From contig NC_039479.1 of NCBI RefSeq assembly GCF_003590095.1, positions 11,904,001-11,968,000 on the forward strand: DNA of 64,000 nucleotides, written 5' to 3'. This DNA is from Trichoplusia ni (lineage: Eukaryota > Arthropoda > Insecta > Lepidoptera > Noctuidae). The position numbers and the translations under genes were made by a program. This document shows positions 11,601 to 24,400 of the stretch, in pieces; position 1 is the stretch's first letter; every line of letters begins with the position of its first letter. The notes beneath the pieces were generated by a model. The model was not told the DNA's origin. It ran no database searches and saw only the letters and a program-made list of their open reading frames with translations.

Positions 11601-14600
11601 TGCGTATCGAGTGCATTTGTTCTCACAACCGTACGTGATTCTAACACACCCTAAATATCTTGAGGTAGGTGAGTGTTGTGTACTTAATCTTCTTCTTCTA
11701 GCGGTGTTTTTCCAACTAGTAAAGCGATCAGCTTGTTGTAGTCCTTCTTTGCTAGCTATCCCTTCCCACACCCTGATGTACCTTAACCGTTAATATGCTA
11801 CTTCAATTGTATTATGATTGCAAAAGGTCTTTTCATAAACAAAGTTTTATATATTGAAAGCCACTTCAATAAAAATATCCTCTAACAAACAAAAATATTC
11901 TATTCCGAAAAATATTTTTACTCCTTCCAGTCGATCTAAAATTTGCTGATTTGCAGCTGTGGAAGAGGGATGTCGCTACATCCAAAATCAAAATCAAATA
12001 GGCCGTTTCTCAGGCACTTTTAAAACATTACTGACCCTAGTTGCACGGTTCCAAAGTATCATTCTTATGGAGAAGAACCGGCAAGAAACTCCATAAGTTA
12101 CTCTTTTCAAAATGAAATATTATTTATATTATAGTAATGTTTTACATTCTAATGAATGTCTGCAAAAACAGCGTAAATTAGCAAAACAAGTATCAAATAG
12201 CAAAATGTTAAGATTTTCTATAAAAACTGACATCTAGAGAAGAGAAGACGTTACAATGAAGTAAGTTTTGCTGAGGTTTACACTGGTGATACAAATACAA
12301 AGCATATTTAACAAAAAACGAAAACAATAATAATTGAATGACAATTTTACATAAACTAAACTACTATGTAGTCCTAATCAAATCCTTAACAGGAATGTCA
12401 AGGCATGTCATAGCTTCTATGAATAAAGGCTGTGGCTAAACTAATAGTAGATAACAACAAGGAAAATAAAATAAAATAATGCACTAGCAGACCGCCAGGG
12501 AGACCACATGTACAGAGATAATACCAATATATAAAGCTGAAGAGTTTGTTTGTTTGAACGCGCTAATCTCAGGAACTACTGGTTCAAATTGAAAAATTAT
12601 TTGAGTTATGGAAATCTAAAGACTAAATGTATGCAAGTTTTTCCGAACGAAACGGCAGCGTTAAAATAATCCTTTCAGTAACTGTCTCGCTGTATTACTT
12701 TAAGATATGGTGCATGTAGCTCCGCACTGAAAAAGCACCTGAAGACACAACTGATTTTGTAGACGTACATAAAGGTTTAAGATTAAGACTTTGCTCATTA
12801 TAGTCTTCGTAACACCATTCAATTATAAAATAAATGACCGACGTTTTATGGAAATTTTATATTGTTTTTTTTTTAACTACTTTTACACGTACTTTGTCAA
12901 TCTCATTTATACTATGGACGTTTTTAGCTGCCTGTTCCAAGCTACGTATTTGTTTCAAGGCTTCACTAGGTTACATAATAGGTGCCGACATTTGATACGA
13001 CGCAAAGGCTCTTATTAAGAATCCTTGTCGACTAATGACTGAAGAGTCACGTCAACGCTGAACGAACCTTCAAATGTACCTATTAAAGTGAGAAGAATAT
13101 TTTACTTCTCTCTTTGAATTAGACAATATAATCTAAAATGTGATGGGGCTACGGGGGATCATTCCCCAGGGAGAACAAGCGGGAAAATACCAAAATACAT
13201 GCAGAACTATTGCATACTATGTGTGTAAGAATAATAAGAAAATTATGGCACCTGCCTTTCTACACATGGTAATAATTACACTATTTAAATTATAAACATT
13301 GAAAGTGTTATGTAACAAAATTACACGATTACACGTGTCAAGTGATAAAAATCAATAAAAAAGAAAACAGACAGAAAATTATTTATTAAACGAGATAAAT
13401 ATACGCTCGAGTTATTAGGTAGCGAGTCATTATTATATTATTGCAAGTAATTACCTAAGCATTCTCATACCTACTATTATGAATGATAATATTCAAGGAA
13501 AACCCTGCATTACTAGTAGCTAATGACCAAGAACTTAGTACAAATATTCGAACCTTTTTTGGACCCGGTAGAAATTATGGACTTTTCGCGCTGGGCTAGG
13601 CAAAAGGGTATACCGGATTCTTACCGGCTAAAACTAGCGGTATGCTTACCGTACCCTATAACTTTGGGCAAAGCTGAAGCACTTTCACAGACTGCCGCGA
13701 TACTTTCAGGGGATCTACCAGAACCTTCTTTAGTAGAAATATTATTGCTGTTGTGTAAGCATGACAGAACGACACGGTACATAGTTTCGTCTCTCTTCCA
13801 CTTATGCGAAATATAGTAGGCCCTCTATTCAATCAGTTCTTTAAAGCTAGGCTCTTGACGGTGAAGTAAATCCCTCTCTACAATGCTTGGTCCAAAATAT
13901 TGATTTTAATTAGAACCGTATTGTTGTAGGAACTCGTGCCAAGTATGGAACACATAACAAAAGGCAGGTCATACAGCTTCCTGACTTGTTGGCTCGGGCA
14001 AGGCCTCCTCACGTCCACAGGTAAACATACCTCCATACGAAAACAAATTTCATTAACAATAAGCTTAATAAAGATTTTCATTCAGTGTGAAAATTAGCTG
14101 CAATTTTCAAAAATACATATAGTTAATGTGAATAATTTGTTAAATTATTTTAGGTCAGAGATGGAAGTCTCACCGTAAATTCTTGACTCCCGCTTTCCAC
14201 TTCAACATTCTGCAAAACTTCCTGCCGGTGTTCTGCAAGAACCAGCGAGTGCTGACAGAGAAACTGAAGAAAATGGCTGACGGACGCAACGTTGATTTGT
14301 TTCCGATTGTCGCTTTAGCGGCTCTAGACAATGTTACAGGTGAGAATATAACTGTTAAAGTTGTATTTTGCGGAGAACAATGAAGAGGAAGGAGTAGTCA
14401 CGATTCAGGACCATCTATGGTTCATAAACTATCGGACCATCTAATTCACTAGCGGTGATTCAAGATTAAGTTGAAAGTTACGTTTTCATTTCATCATAGA
14501 TTTGCAATGATTTATTTAATCATCTAATTATTTTTATTTCTTTTCTAGAATCAATTATGGGAGTCTGTGTGGATGCTCAGAAACACAGCAAGTCAGACTA

Positions 14601-17600
14601 CGTGCAGTCTATTGATGAGTGCGTATTGTAGATTTACTATTATTACGATTCTTCTAGATTGTCTTATCAACAAAATAAAAGGAATCAATCAAAATTGTTG
14701 ATGATTAAAACGGCCGGCCCTTTTATTAATTCGATAAGATACTTTGCCTAATCTTATCTTATTTGATTTTAGATTGTCGAGAATCGTTTCCATGAGAATG
14801 CAAATACCTATCCTCGGCGAAGATCCGATTTTCAATCTATTGCCTTACAAGACGAGACAAGACAAAGCATTGAAAATCTTGCACGGACAGACAAACCAAG
14901 TAATCAATGCAAGACGACAAGAACTCAAGAATTTGAATATTACTGCTTTGAATGCTAGTGATGATGTTGGTGAGTAATTTTTTATAGTTTTAATAGTTGT
15001 TTCCCGCGGTTTTATCCGGATAGTATCCGATCCCGCGGTAATTTCTTGTTTTCCTCCTTAAGAAGCGCCCTTATCTTTATATGTTGAAAAATAACAATAA
15101 AGGCTTCTTTTAATTTATACTCCAAATTATTACAGCCAACAAAATATGTCAAAGGTTTGACAGGAAAGTAGTACAGCAGCATGGTAATTGAATTTGGTAT
15201 TTGTGTTATTTCTTCTCTTTGTCCATATTCTCTCACTGTTATTACCTTCCTACCTGAACGACGAAACATTCAAGATTTAATAAGCCGAACCGCTTCGGCC
15301 GTTCTCGAGTTTTAGCGACTTAAGAACAGTAATTCATTTTTACAACGAACTCTTTGGCAGCACCTTTTATTGTATTTTTAGAGTATAGATTATTCGTTTT
15401 TTTATTTAGGTATCAGGAATAAGCATGCCTTCTTGGACTTATTGTTGCTCTCTGAAATCGACGGCCAAAAAATAGATGACGAAAGTGTTCGAGAGGAGGT
15501 CGACACCTTTATGTTCGAAGTAAGTTAATTATATAGGAGGAGTTCAGAAATAATTAATCAACTTAAATCTACTACGTATTAACGTTTTTAATCCAGTTTA
15601 GTTTCAAAGAATATCGTAATTTATATTCTGTTAAATTAATTTTAATTTTAAGAAACAAAAAAGCAAACCTTTAAAAATTATAATTTAATTTCAGGTTCGT
15701 CATTCCAACTAGTTTTACTAGGCGAAATTGACCTTAATATGTATGTTGTGTACTTTTTCTTTTACAGCCTCCAATAATTATTTTAGGTTACTTCACTGTC
15801 TTTTCAAGAACAGGCATTGAGGTTTCTGATGCCTTTAGTCCTATGTGTAGACCTAGAATGTAAAATTGACTTTCATGTTGTATGCCGGCAAGGAACCTTG
15901 CCGAAAATTATTGCCGGTGATTCTTTTCTAACACTGACCGTTGTTCCAGGGTCACGACACCACGACCTCAGGCATCGCCTACACTCTCTACTGCTTGTCA
16001 AACCACAGAGATGTCCAAGAAAAGATTTACGAGGAACTCCAAACTATATTCATAGATGACATGCACAGAGACCCAACGTACCAGTAAGTTACCAACGAAA
16101 CTTTAAAATTTTGATTTATGTCATTTTTTTTAATCGTTTTTTTTTTCTAAAGAACTGGTTGATAGTTACAACGTATTAATTAGGTATGCGGATGCGAATA
16201 AATTAGTTTTTGTTAACCGAATTTGTTGAAGAGTTTTTGTGAAAAGTCAAAACTCCAAAATCTTATAAATTACATCGGTTATCATGGATATCTCAGATAG
16301 TTGATAGCTGATATCTCTACAAAATGGTAAAAAAATGAACTTGCATTTAAAAATCTTATTCACATGAGATGGTGTATTTCTCACACATTTTCTTTCAACT
16401 TCGCCTCCATCATTATGTTTCAAGAATTTAACTGCATTTGGCAAAGTTGGATGCATTCCAGAAACTTGTAAACTTGAGTAGAACATCTATATACTCGTAC
16501 TTATGTTGAACTCAACCTTCATTCCTGCAGCGGCTTCTGCAGCTCACAATACGCTTTTTATCATTTAAGTTTCATTTTTTAATCATTAAAACCTTGTAAA
16601 CCCAGTTACGATTTTAAGTAACAGTGTCAGCGGTCATTGAAAAAAATCTGTCGTCTATTCAGGCTTTCCAAATTAAAACCTAATTGCACTGGCCTGAATT
16701 TTAAAACATTCTACTTGTAAACAAATTAAAAGTAGAATATTTTCAGCCGCAAAATAGATTCGAAAAGGTTTTTTTTAAAACAGAATCATTTCTATAGAGC
16801 CAGTGCTAAGTGAGAAAGCCGAGATTTGTATTACCTTGGGTTTTGAATATGATCTTGTTGCTGGCGCGTTAATTTTTATTTAAATGTCAAGGATGCCATG
16901 TTGTTATTATGATGATGAATAGAACCTCTTTAGAGAAAAATAAGTGAAATTTAAATTAATATAGGGTTTTCTATGTGTGTGTAAGTGGTAGAAGTGTTTG
17001 TCATTGTGTGAGTGTAAAGAATTTTGTTTTTTTTTGTTTAGTGAACTGCACCAGATGAAGTATTTGGAGCTGGTGTTGAGGGAGTCGATGCGATTGTTCC
17101 CACCGGTGCCTATGGTTGAAAGACGTATGATGAGGGACTGTGGTAAGTTATATACATGTAATACTGTAGGTAAATAGTTCACGTATAATATATATACATA
17201 TTTTAGGGCTTTTTGTAGCTATGCTATTTCTATACTGGCGTGGTTTTCTTTTTTTTTTCACGCTTTTTTTAGGATATTTATCATTCACATACCGATTGCT
17301 CAAAATTGTTCAGTTGTTCCATTTTTACTCTCAAAATTCGCTACTAACTTTAACTCAGTTGTTTCGAAAATACAAACGACTTAAACGAAATATTTTTAAT
17401 AGACATCATCCTATGTTTTTCAGAGGTTGGAGGCTTAAACTTTTTGAAAGGAACATCGGTGGTGATCAACATCTTCGAGATTCAGAGACAGCCTGAATTA
17501 TTCGAGGATCCCTTGGAGTTCCGTCCCGAAAGATTTGAGGGTCCACTAAAGCATGCCTTCAGTTGGCTTGCATTTAGTGCGGGTCCTAGGAACTGTATAG

Positions 17601-18533
17601 GTAAGGCTACAACTTCTAATTTAAATAGCATAAAAGGTCCATTAGTCTTCCTTTAATTTTTCTTCTTAGCCTGTATCAAAACCTCCCAGCTTGTACCGGC
17701 ATGTCGTCTATAATTACATATAAGTGTGGCGTGTAATATTACCATTTTTCTATCTCATAAGTATTCCGAACTTGTGTATCCAATCACCTGTTTAAACCTA
17801 AACAATGAAACAATTGCTCCATATTGGGATTGACTGCCTATAAATATGTGATAAGGACGCTTTCCCACTGGCGTTTTATATACGTTGGCACTTCTATGAG
17901 GCGACGAATTTTTGTCAAACACCGTCCTGCTTTGTCTGTATCGGAGCGTATGTATGGAAATATATTTCACAATTATATGGAAATACAATCTTTTTTCGAT
18001 CAAGTCAAGTGGCTTTGACCTTTCACGAACTTTCTGAATCCATTCGAGTGTTTTCTATTGACGTGAAAGATTGAGGGAATGTCACTTTAGTAGAAGTGCT
18101 GGGGGGATGGATGTCCAAAATACCATGACCAGCATCCAGATCAAAGTCACGCTATGTGTGTCATTTGAATTTTATCGATTTTGAATAGTCTAGATCTGGT
18201 CAATGACTTTTGAAAAACAAAGTCATTTAGCATCCTCAAGTATCCTTAAAATAAATTATGTTTTTTGAAAAAGGTTTACAATAAATAGGATTTACTTGAA
18301 TTTTTGTGTCAAGTTTTTGGTTTGATATATTTGAATATTATTATTTTGTTTAATACCGGTTTGTTTATTGCTTTTCAGGTCAAAAGTTCGCGATGATGGA
18401 ACTCAAGATTACAATTTCGGAGATCGTCAAGAACTTCATAATTCTACCTTCTGATCAGGCTCCAGAACTGAGCGCAGACCTTATTTTAAGATCACAGAAC
18501 GGGGTACATGTCAAACTTAGACCTAGGAATTAG
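8684..18533 (+). CDS. CYP4: Cytochrome P450, CYP4 family (gene A)
   Basis: Microsomal heme-thiolate monooxygenase, 492 residues, intact. Exons: 8684-8834, 11558-11664, 13930-14020, 14154-14339, 14549-14618, 14773-14969, 15410-15519, 15950-16083, 17042-17142, 17424-17600, 18379-18533; all introns are GT-AG and the frame is continuous. The N-terminal anchor covers about 2-19, then the proline-rich GPSPLPLIGNAH hinge. WKSHR gives the heme-propionate pair W120/R124. The I helix reads FMFEGHDTTTSG with E304 and T308-T310; ESMR places ExxR at E363-R366; FRPERF is at 415-420; FSAGPRNCIG places the heme ligand at C440. E304 is the glutamate that in CYP4 enzymes forms an ester bond with the heme. The start is the first ATG directly before the hydrophobic anchor. 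It converges on gene B. Introns 1 and 2 are large (2.7 and 2.3 kb) and hold repeats and a 97-codon ORF. The subfamily looks CYP4M-like but I cannot confirm it; the substrate is unknown. Confidence 0.96.
11339..11440 (+). repeat. Interspersed repeat (family 5) in gene A intron 1
   Basis: Shares 'gacgtagcacggcg', a 'taagag.ctgac' core and a 'cacgagaattccccgc' end with 29290-29393. It lies about 120 bp upstream of exon 2. Confidence 0.65.
11975..12170 (+). repeat. Interspersed repeat in gene A intron 2
   Basis: Contains 'ggccgtttctcaggcacttt' and 'gaagaaccggcaagaaactc', strings I associate with common lepidopteran retroelement tails. No coding sequence is visible. Confidence 0.5.
12521..12598 (-). 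repeat. Fragment of family 2 repeat in gene A intron 2
   Basis: Reverse complement of the 3' end of the repeats at 19261-19520 and 32054-32319: 'aagctgaagagtttgtttg' followed by 'gaacgcgctaatctcagg'. Confidence 0.75.
13523..13816 (+). other. 97-codon ORF of unknown origin inside gene A intron 2
   Basis: An open frame from ATG 13523 to TAG 13814-13816, closed by an in-frame TAG six bases upstream. It is clearly GC-richer than the surrounding intron. The predicted peptide looks protein-like: it starts MTKNLVQIFEPFLDPVEIMD and has leucine-rich amphipathic stretches near the C-terminus. I do not recognise a domain. It lies on the same strand as gene A, about 110 bp before exon 3, but is not flanked by splice sites that would keep the P450 frame. 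It could be a fragment of a mobile element or other inserted gene, a nested gene, or chance; no function is assigned. Confidence 0.35.
16335..16560 (-). repeat. Intron 8 segment of gene A shared with the relic P450 copy
   Basis: The reverse complement aligns over roughly 230 bp, with small gaps, to 42440-42680: shared 'aggaatgaag', 'tatagatgttct', 'actttgccaaatgc' and 'atgtgtgag.aatac'. Both lie after exon 8 in the same orientation relative to the P450 reading direction, so I read this as a shared ancestral intron rather than independent insertions. Confidence 0.65.
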
Positions 18534-18638
18534 AATTAGATAATTAGATAAATAGGTTTATGGTAACTGTAATGTTAATAACTGATGAAATAGTTTTTAA
18601 GTAGGGATTTTATATTTGGGACCAGAAATTTGAAAGGA

Positions 18639-18644
18639 AATAAA
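18639..18644 (+). terminator. Polyadenylation signal of gene A
   Basis: AATAAA about 105 nt after the TAG stop of gene A. Confidence 0.7.
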
Positions 18645-19260
18645 TATTTTTGGTAAGGAGGTTTTGTTTTAATTTATTCACGATAATAAAAGACGTGAGT
18701 ACGTTTAAGAACATTATTTATCATATTATATGTACAGTATTTAACTAAGTAGAGGATAGTACAAACCCAAAATTTTACGACTTTTATTGAAAAATGTTTT
18801 TGTTCATGCATGTATTTTGCTACATAGTAGTGAATGACAAGTGTGAAAATGAAGTAAGTTTAAATCCCGGCACTAACCAAGGTCTTTTCAAAACACTGTG
18901 AGGAAAAGCATCGTGAAAAAATCAACGCAACAGAAAAAAAATCAAGTTTATATCATGCCTATAGGGATAATAAATTCTGACACCATGTTGCAAAACAGCC
19001 ACACAAAAGAAAAAAAGAAGACACTGCACTAAAGACAATAATTTATGGGCGGTTAAAACAGACTATTATAATAAGTAGATAAATATGCGCGCTGCGTGAT
19101 CCTATGCTGCTCGCCTTGCCCTCTTATCAACTAGACAAATCCGGATTGAGTAATCACTTACAATCAACATTATGTTGAATCTTAGGGACAGAAAATTACA
19201 ACACGAAAATCAAGATTATATAATTTTTAGCGCTATTTGTTTATTTACTTTTATTTAATG

Positions 19261-19520
19261 ACTAGCTGTTGCCCACGACTTCGTCCCCGTGGCGTGGGTA
19301 GAAGATAATAATATAAGTTATGATTTATACCTGCAATATTTTTTCACATTTTCCATTGTATCTTCGCTGCTATTAGTCGCAGCGTGATGGTTTATAGCCT
19401 TAAGCCTTCCTCGATGAATGGTCTATTCAACACAAAAAGAAATTTTCAATTTGGACCAGTAGTTCCTGAGATTAGCGCGTTCAAACAAACAAACTCTTCA
19501 CTTTATATATTAGTATAGAT
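19261..19520 (+). repeat. Lepidopteran interspersed repeat (family 2), full
   Basis: Begins 'actagctgttgcccacgac' and ends 'ttatatattagtatagat', with the central 'agtcgcagcgtgatgg' block. Further copies are at 4515, 32054 and 36570, and a 3' fragment at 12521. Confidence 0.8.
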
Positions 19521-19523
19521 GCA

Positions 19524-19651
19524 ACGGTTTACTCCCACGTAGTTAAAGGTCAGTTCGACTAGCAACCTCGCAGCGTCAGCTCATGATTAAGGACTCCGGT
19601 AGGGTCCGAAACTAGTTGGGCAATCCTGATAAATACGCGTGAGTAAACCGT
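19524..19651. mobile_element. MITE-like element with 11-bp terminal inverted repeats
   Basis: acggtttactc at 19524-19534 is the exact reverse complement of gagtaaaccgt at 19641-19651. The interior matches the 6438-6555 element. It is about 128 bp, non-coding, and abuts the end of the family 2 repeat. Confidence 0.65.
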
Positions 19652-20170
19652 GGCAATCATTGTACGATAATTACCATCAAAATGTTATAATTGTCCTAAA
19701 TTAGGCTTCTAAGCTTTTTGAATGTCAAATTACATTAAACAGTACCCAGACTATCCCTAACCACCTTACTACTTATGCTTTAACCACCTTCGTCTTTTAC
19801 CTTTTTCTTGCTCGACAGGGTTCGATCATCATCATCATCAATTGTTCCCTATTCAAGTTTTGTAACCTTTATATATTGTTAGGCGTTGATATCTCTCTTA
19901 GCGCCTACTCGGTTTAAATTCGCAAATATCAAGAAATACACTTGAATTAAAATAGGTACATTAAATGACGTTAGCAAAGGTTTAAAAAAGTTACGGGAAT
20001 GATAAAACGTTCCATTTAAGTTGTTATTTGTATAAAATCTAGGTCAAAGGTATCGAAACTGCTCGAAACGTTGAAAGGATAGGTAGGTTTAAAAGGTCAC
20101 GTAGGTTTAAAAATTTTAATTAAAAGCAAAATGTTTCAATAAAGCTTTTTTAAAGACTTATGAAATCATA

Positions 20171-20385
20171 CACCATTGGCCTAGCCTTTTCCAAACTATG
20201 CTCGGGTCTGCTTCCAGTCTCATCGGATTCTGCTAGGTACCATTGCTTTACAAGGAGTGACTGCCTATCTGACCTCCTCAACCCAGTTATCAGTAAGATG
20301 TCTGAATAACAAAGACAAAGATAGAAGCGTAGCTTAACCTGTGATCGATTCACTTATGCAGTTATAGCTTAGCCACGAGCTTTTC
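20171..20385 (-). mobile_element. SINE (family 1), reversed
   Basis: Reverse complement of the element at 2641-2975: 'ttccagtct', 'tttacaaggagtgactgcc', 'acctgtgatcgattcactta' and 'tgcagttatagctta' run in the opposite order. The middle is partly deleted. Confidence 0.75.
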
Positions 20386-21371
20386 TTGTGCACACTTATG
20401 GACATATGAAATATTCCTAAAAAAGAACCACGATATCAAGCCTGGCTTTAAGTTACTTTATTTTAAAAAGATGCTGTGATAATATTTCTTGTAGAATAAA
20501 AGGGTAAGAAGGAAAGTAGGGTAGTAGTTAGTTATCTGAGACACTGATGTATGGTTTTAACGTCGCCAATTTTGAAACTACTGAGTAAGCCGGCATCCAA
20601 TTTGCATGAAATTCTACCCGGGATTATGTAATCTTCAGGTAAAATGCTGAAGATTTCTTTTCTAGCTCAACTTAATAACTTTGTTCGATTTTTTATTAGC
20701 ATTAAGTTTCTTAAGCTCATAAAAACTAGATTTTTTGTAGTATTACGCATTTTTGCAAGGTATAATATATTCAGGATATAGTAAAAACTAAACGATCTGG
20801 TGATACTTCACGTGAAATTCATCTGATAATAATTCCTAATGCGCGTCCTACGTCACTAACGAATGGCATAACCTCCAACGTAACCGGGAACGCAATTTGT
20901 CTGCAGACATTGCGACCGGCGTTGTCGCTCCCGTATAGGCCTTGTTAGCCTTCAGCGCAAGTGCCAAAGTCAGAAAAACTAACACGGCTGCTGTTTCAAT
21001 CATCTGTCATAGAATTTAGAGGCCACTGATGACGTGACCCAAAGGCTAGCTTTTACATTGAGCCGCTAATTTTCTCTTGGCTGTTATGTAAGTAAGTAGG
21101 TAAAACTGCAGCTTTTTGGAAAAACCGTCACCCTTATGTTAGGGCTCAGGATTTATATTTATATGTGGACAGTCCAACCCTGTGACAGCGGAGCTGTTCT
21201 GATGTTGAACGTTGGTGCAACTCATTTAATTCTTGACATTGATAGAACGCCTAAAATTATTCTTTAACAAAAGTTAGTGGTAAGCAACTTCCACTTGAAA
21301 AACTAAAAACTAACACTGGGAGTAAAAAATGAAATACGGGTATAGAAAAATAAATATAATTATTTACTTTC

Positions 21372-21377
21372 TTTATT
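21372..21377 (-). terminator. Polyadenylation signal of gene B
   Basis: AATAAA on the minus strand, about 65 nt after the gene B stop codon. Confidence 0.7.
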
Positions 21378-21441
21378 AAGGTCTTTGGTTCCAAATATAA
21401 AATTCATTTTGTCATTCAGTTTCCTCAGTCCATAAACTTAT

Positions 21442-24400
21442 CTAATGCCTAGGTCGTAATTTGACATTTACTCCATTCTGTGATCTTAAAACAAGGTCTG
21501 CGCTTAATTCAGGCGTTTGATCAGAAGGCAGAATTATGAAATTCTTGATGATCTCCGAAATTGTGATCTTGAGTTCCATCATCGCGAACTTTTGACCTGA
21601 AAGGCAATAAACAAAAACATACAGGAAAATCCGTTAAAATTCTTTGAGGTATCTGTAAAAAAATCGAGCAAAAAAAATTCAAGGTAAGTAATCATGATAT
21701 GCTACTTAAAGCACCTTTTGTGAATCAAGAGATATTTGAAGGAAATCAAAGATGACAAAAGCGATCTTGTTCAAAACTCATTTACCAGTTCAATTTGTCT
21801 ATACTTCTATAGTATCAAGATCTCCTCGTCACCATTTTATTTGACTACAATCAAATACGCTCTGACTATGGAACTGCTAATTTAAGGATACATTTTGAAT
21901 GACAAAAGATTTTCAAACTGTCAACATCCCAAAATGAAGCAATTGTTTTACTATTAAGTTGGGACATACAAATGAAAGTATAGACAGGAATTGTACGAAC
22001 AGGTTCAGAAGACATATGTCTGGAAGTTTAATATCGAATGAAGTAATTACCCCTTAGTTATATGAAGGACGTTAAAATACTGGAAAGATCTTAGTCATCA
22101 AATAAGCTAAGATGAATAGTTCCCTATTTTATGCAAGCTTATTTAGAAATTGTTTCCTTACCTATACAGTTCCTGGGACCAGCACTGAACGCAACCCAAG
22201 CGAAGGCGTGCTTCAGGGGACCTTCAAATCTTTCGGGACGGAACTCCAAGGGATCTTCAAATATTTCAGGATGTCTATGGATCTGGAAGATGTTCATTAA
22301 CACCGATGTTCCTTTCACTAATTTTAAACCTCCGATTTCTGCAATTCATAAATGTTATTTAAAAAAAGGAATATAAGAAAATACCGAATAGCACTTTCAT
22401 GCTAGAAAAAAATCTATAGACCAAGCACCCCGTATCGACAACCCTTCACCACTTCCTAAGCTCTTACTTCTTACTCTAGCTGTGGAGAAAGTAACTCGTT
22501 TAAAGTTTAAAAACTTGACAAAGTACTAAGAGAAAAGTAAATAGATTGTTTTTTTTTTAACTTTTCAACCGGCAAAGATTTTAGCACAGATTGGACACGC
22601 AAAATAAACCAAATATTTGTGAACTGTTATAAATTATGAAGTTTGAAATACAACTTACCGCAGTCCCTCGTGATAAGTCTTGCGATCAAAGGCACCGGCG
22701 GGAACAGTCGCATCGACTCTTTCAGCACCAGCTCCAAATACTTCATCTGACTGAACTCACTGAACAAAAGAACAATATTGTTTACAATTATGTAGAAGTA
22801 TGCAATTTTATTAAAGTGAAAAAAAACGCGTGAGAAATATTTAATTTAATGTAAAAATTTTGCTGGAATATGGCGCTTTTGAAATACAAATAATGTTGTT
22901 TTGTCCTTGACAATTCTGTAGAAAATTGCTGCAACAAATGCAACGCTTGGCTTGGCTAGAGAACATACCATTGAAATAAGCATGAATAATTATAACTCTC
23001 TTGTATACACTATTTATAAGTAATAACCACAGCAGTTTGTTAAATAATTTCCAGTAAGAAAATGGGAAACTGTTCTAACTAGTTTATGATGCCATAAGAA
23101 ACTTACTTGTATGTCGGGTCTCTGTGTAAGTCATCTGTGAAAATAGTCTTAAGTTCCTCGAAAATCTTTTCTTGGACATCTCTATGTTTTGACAGGAGGT
23201 AGAGAGTGTAAGCGATGCCTGAGGTCGTCGTGTCGTGACCCTAGAACAAATATTAATATTTAGAAAAGAGTTATCGAGAGGAACGTTGCAGTCCACGATG
23301 TAAATACATTTCCATTGGTAAAAATGTTGATTTAATGTGTGAACAGAGATTCCTTAGATTCTGGCAAGTGCCAACTGTGAACCAGCCAAATGATTCGTCA
23401 TTTCCAAAACCATAATGACATACATAATGTACTTGTTTATATATCGTGTGTGTCGTAGGACGTGTCTGATGACCGTATAAAAACAGTTGAAATACAACTT
23501 CAAGTTTTGTTGTGCTGCATAATTGCTTTACATACCTCGAACATAAATGTGTCGACTTCCTCTCGAACGCTCTGATCATTAATTTTTTGTCCGTCAATTT
23601 CAGATAACAACAATAAGTCCAAGAAGGCGTGCTTGTTCCTGATACCTAAACAAAAAAAAATAAGCATGAAACGGAATAGGAACATTAAAAGAGGATCATC
23701 ATTCTTTTTATATCTTGTAGAAATGAACAGAAATTTGACTCACCAACATCATCGCTAGCTTTCAAAGTAGTAATATTCAATTTCTTAAGTTCTTGTCTCC
23801 TTGCGTTAATGACTTGGTTTGTCTGTCCGTGCAGGACCTTTAGTGCTTTATCTTGTTTCGTTTTTAGAGGCAATAGATTGAAGATCGCTTCTTCACCGAG
23901 GATAGGTATTTGCATTCTCATGGTTACGATTCTTGACAATCTAAAATCAAATAATACAAAATAAGATTAGTTAAGGTATCTTATCAAATTAATAACAGGT
24001 GGTAGTTTTTTACCATCGATAAATTCATTATCATGTTAGCTTTGTATTGTGTATATGTAAACATAATTTTAAAATACGTACTCATCAACAGACTGGACGT
24101 AATCTGACTTGCTGTGTTGCTGGGCATCAATACACAGTCCCATAATGGATTCTAAAGAGGAAATAATGTTATTAGACATTTAAATAAACCACTGCATCAA
24201 AGTGAAAAAAAAAAACAGTAATACTATAAACACAACTTATGAAAAAAAAATGGTCTCCGAACAAAGCTATGACTTTACGAAATGTTGCATCCTAACCTTC
24301 ATATTGATTTTATCTTTGTTGTATGTTTGTTGTTATTATAAAGGCAATAGAAATACATCATCTGTGAAGGTTTAACTATAACGATTCATTCAATACAGCC

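Larger units (their letters stand above)
18645..21371. other. Intergenic spacer between convergent P450 genes A and B
   Basis: About 2.7 kb with no open frame over 70 codons. It holds a family 2 repeat (19261-19520), a TIR element right next to it (19524-19651) and a reversed family 1 SINE (20171-20385). From 20.4 to 21.37 kb I see no recognisable feature. Confidence 0.6.

Noticed and set aside
15817..16059. 80-codon ORF overlapping exon 8 of gene A
   Set aside because: It is an out-of-frame shadow of the P450 exon; the exon in the correct frame encodes GHDTTTSG.
23271..23597. 108-codon minus-strand ORF in gene B
   Set aside because: It covers exon 7 out of frame and runs into intron 7; no domain.
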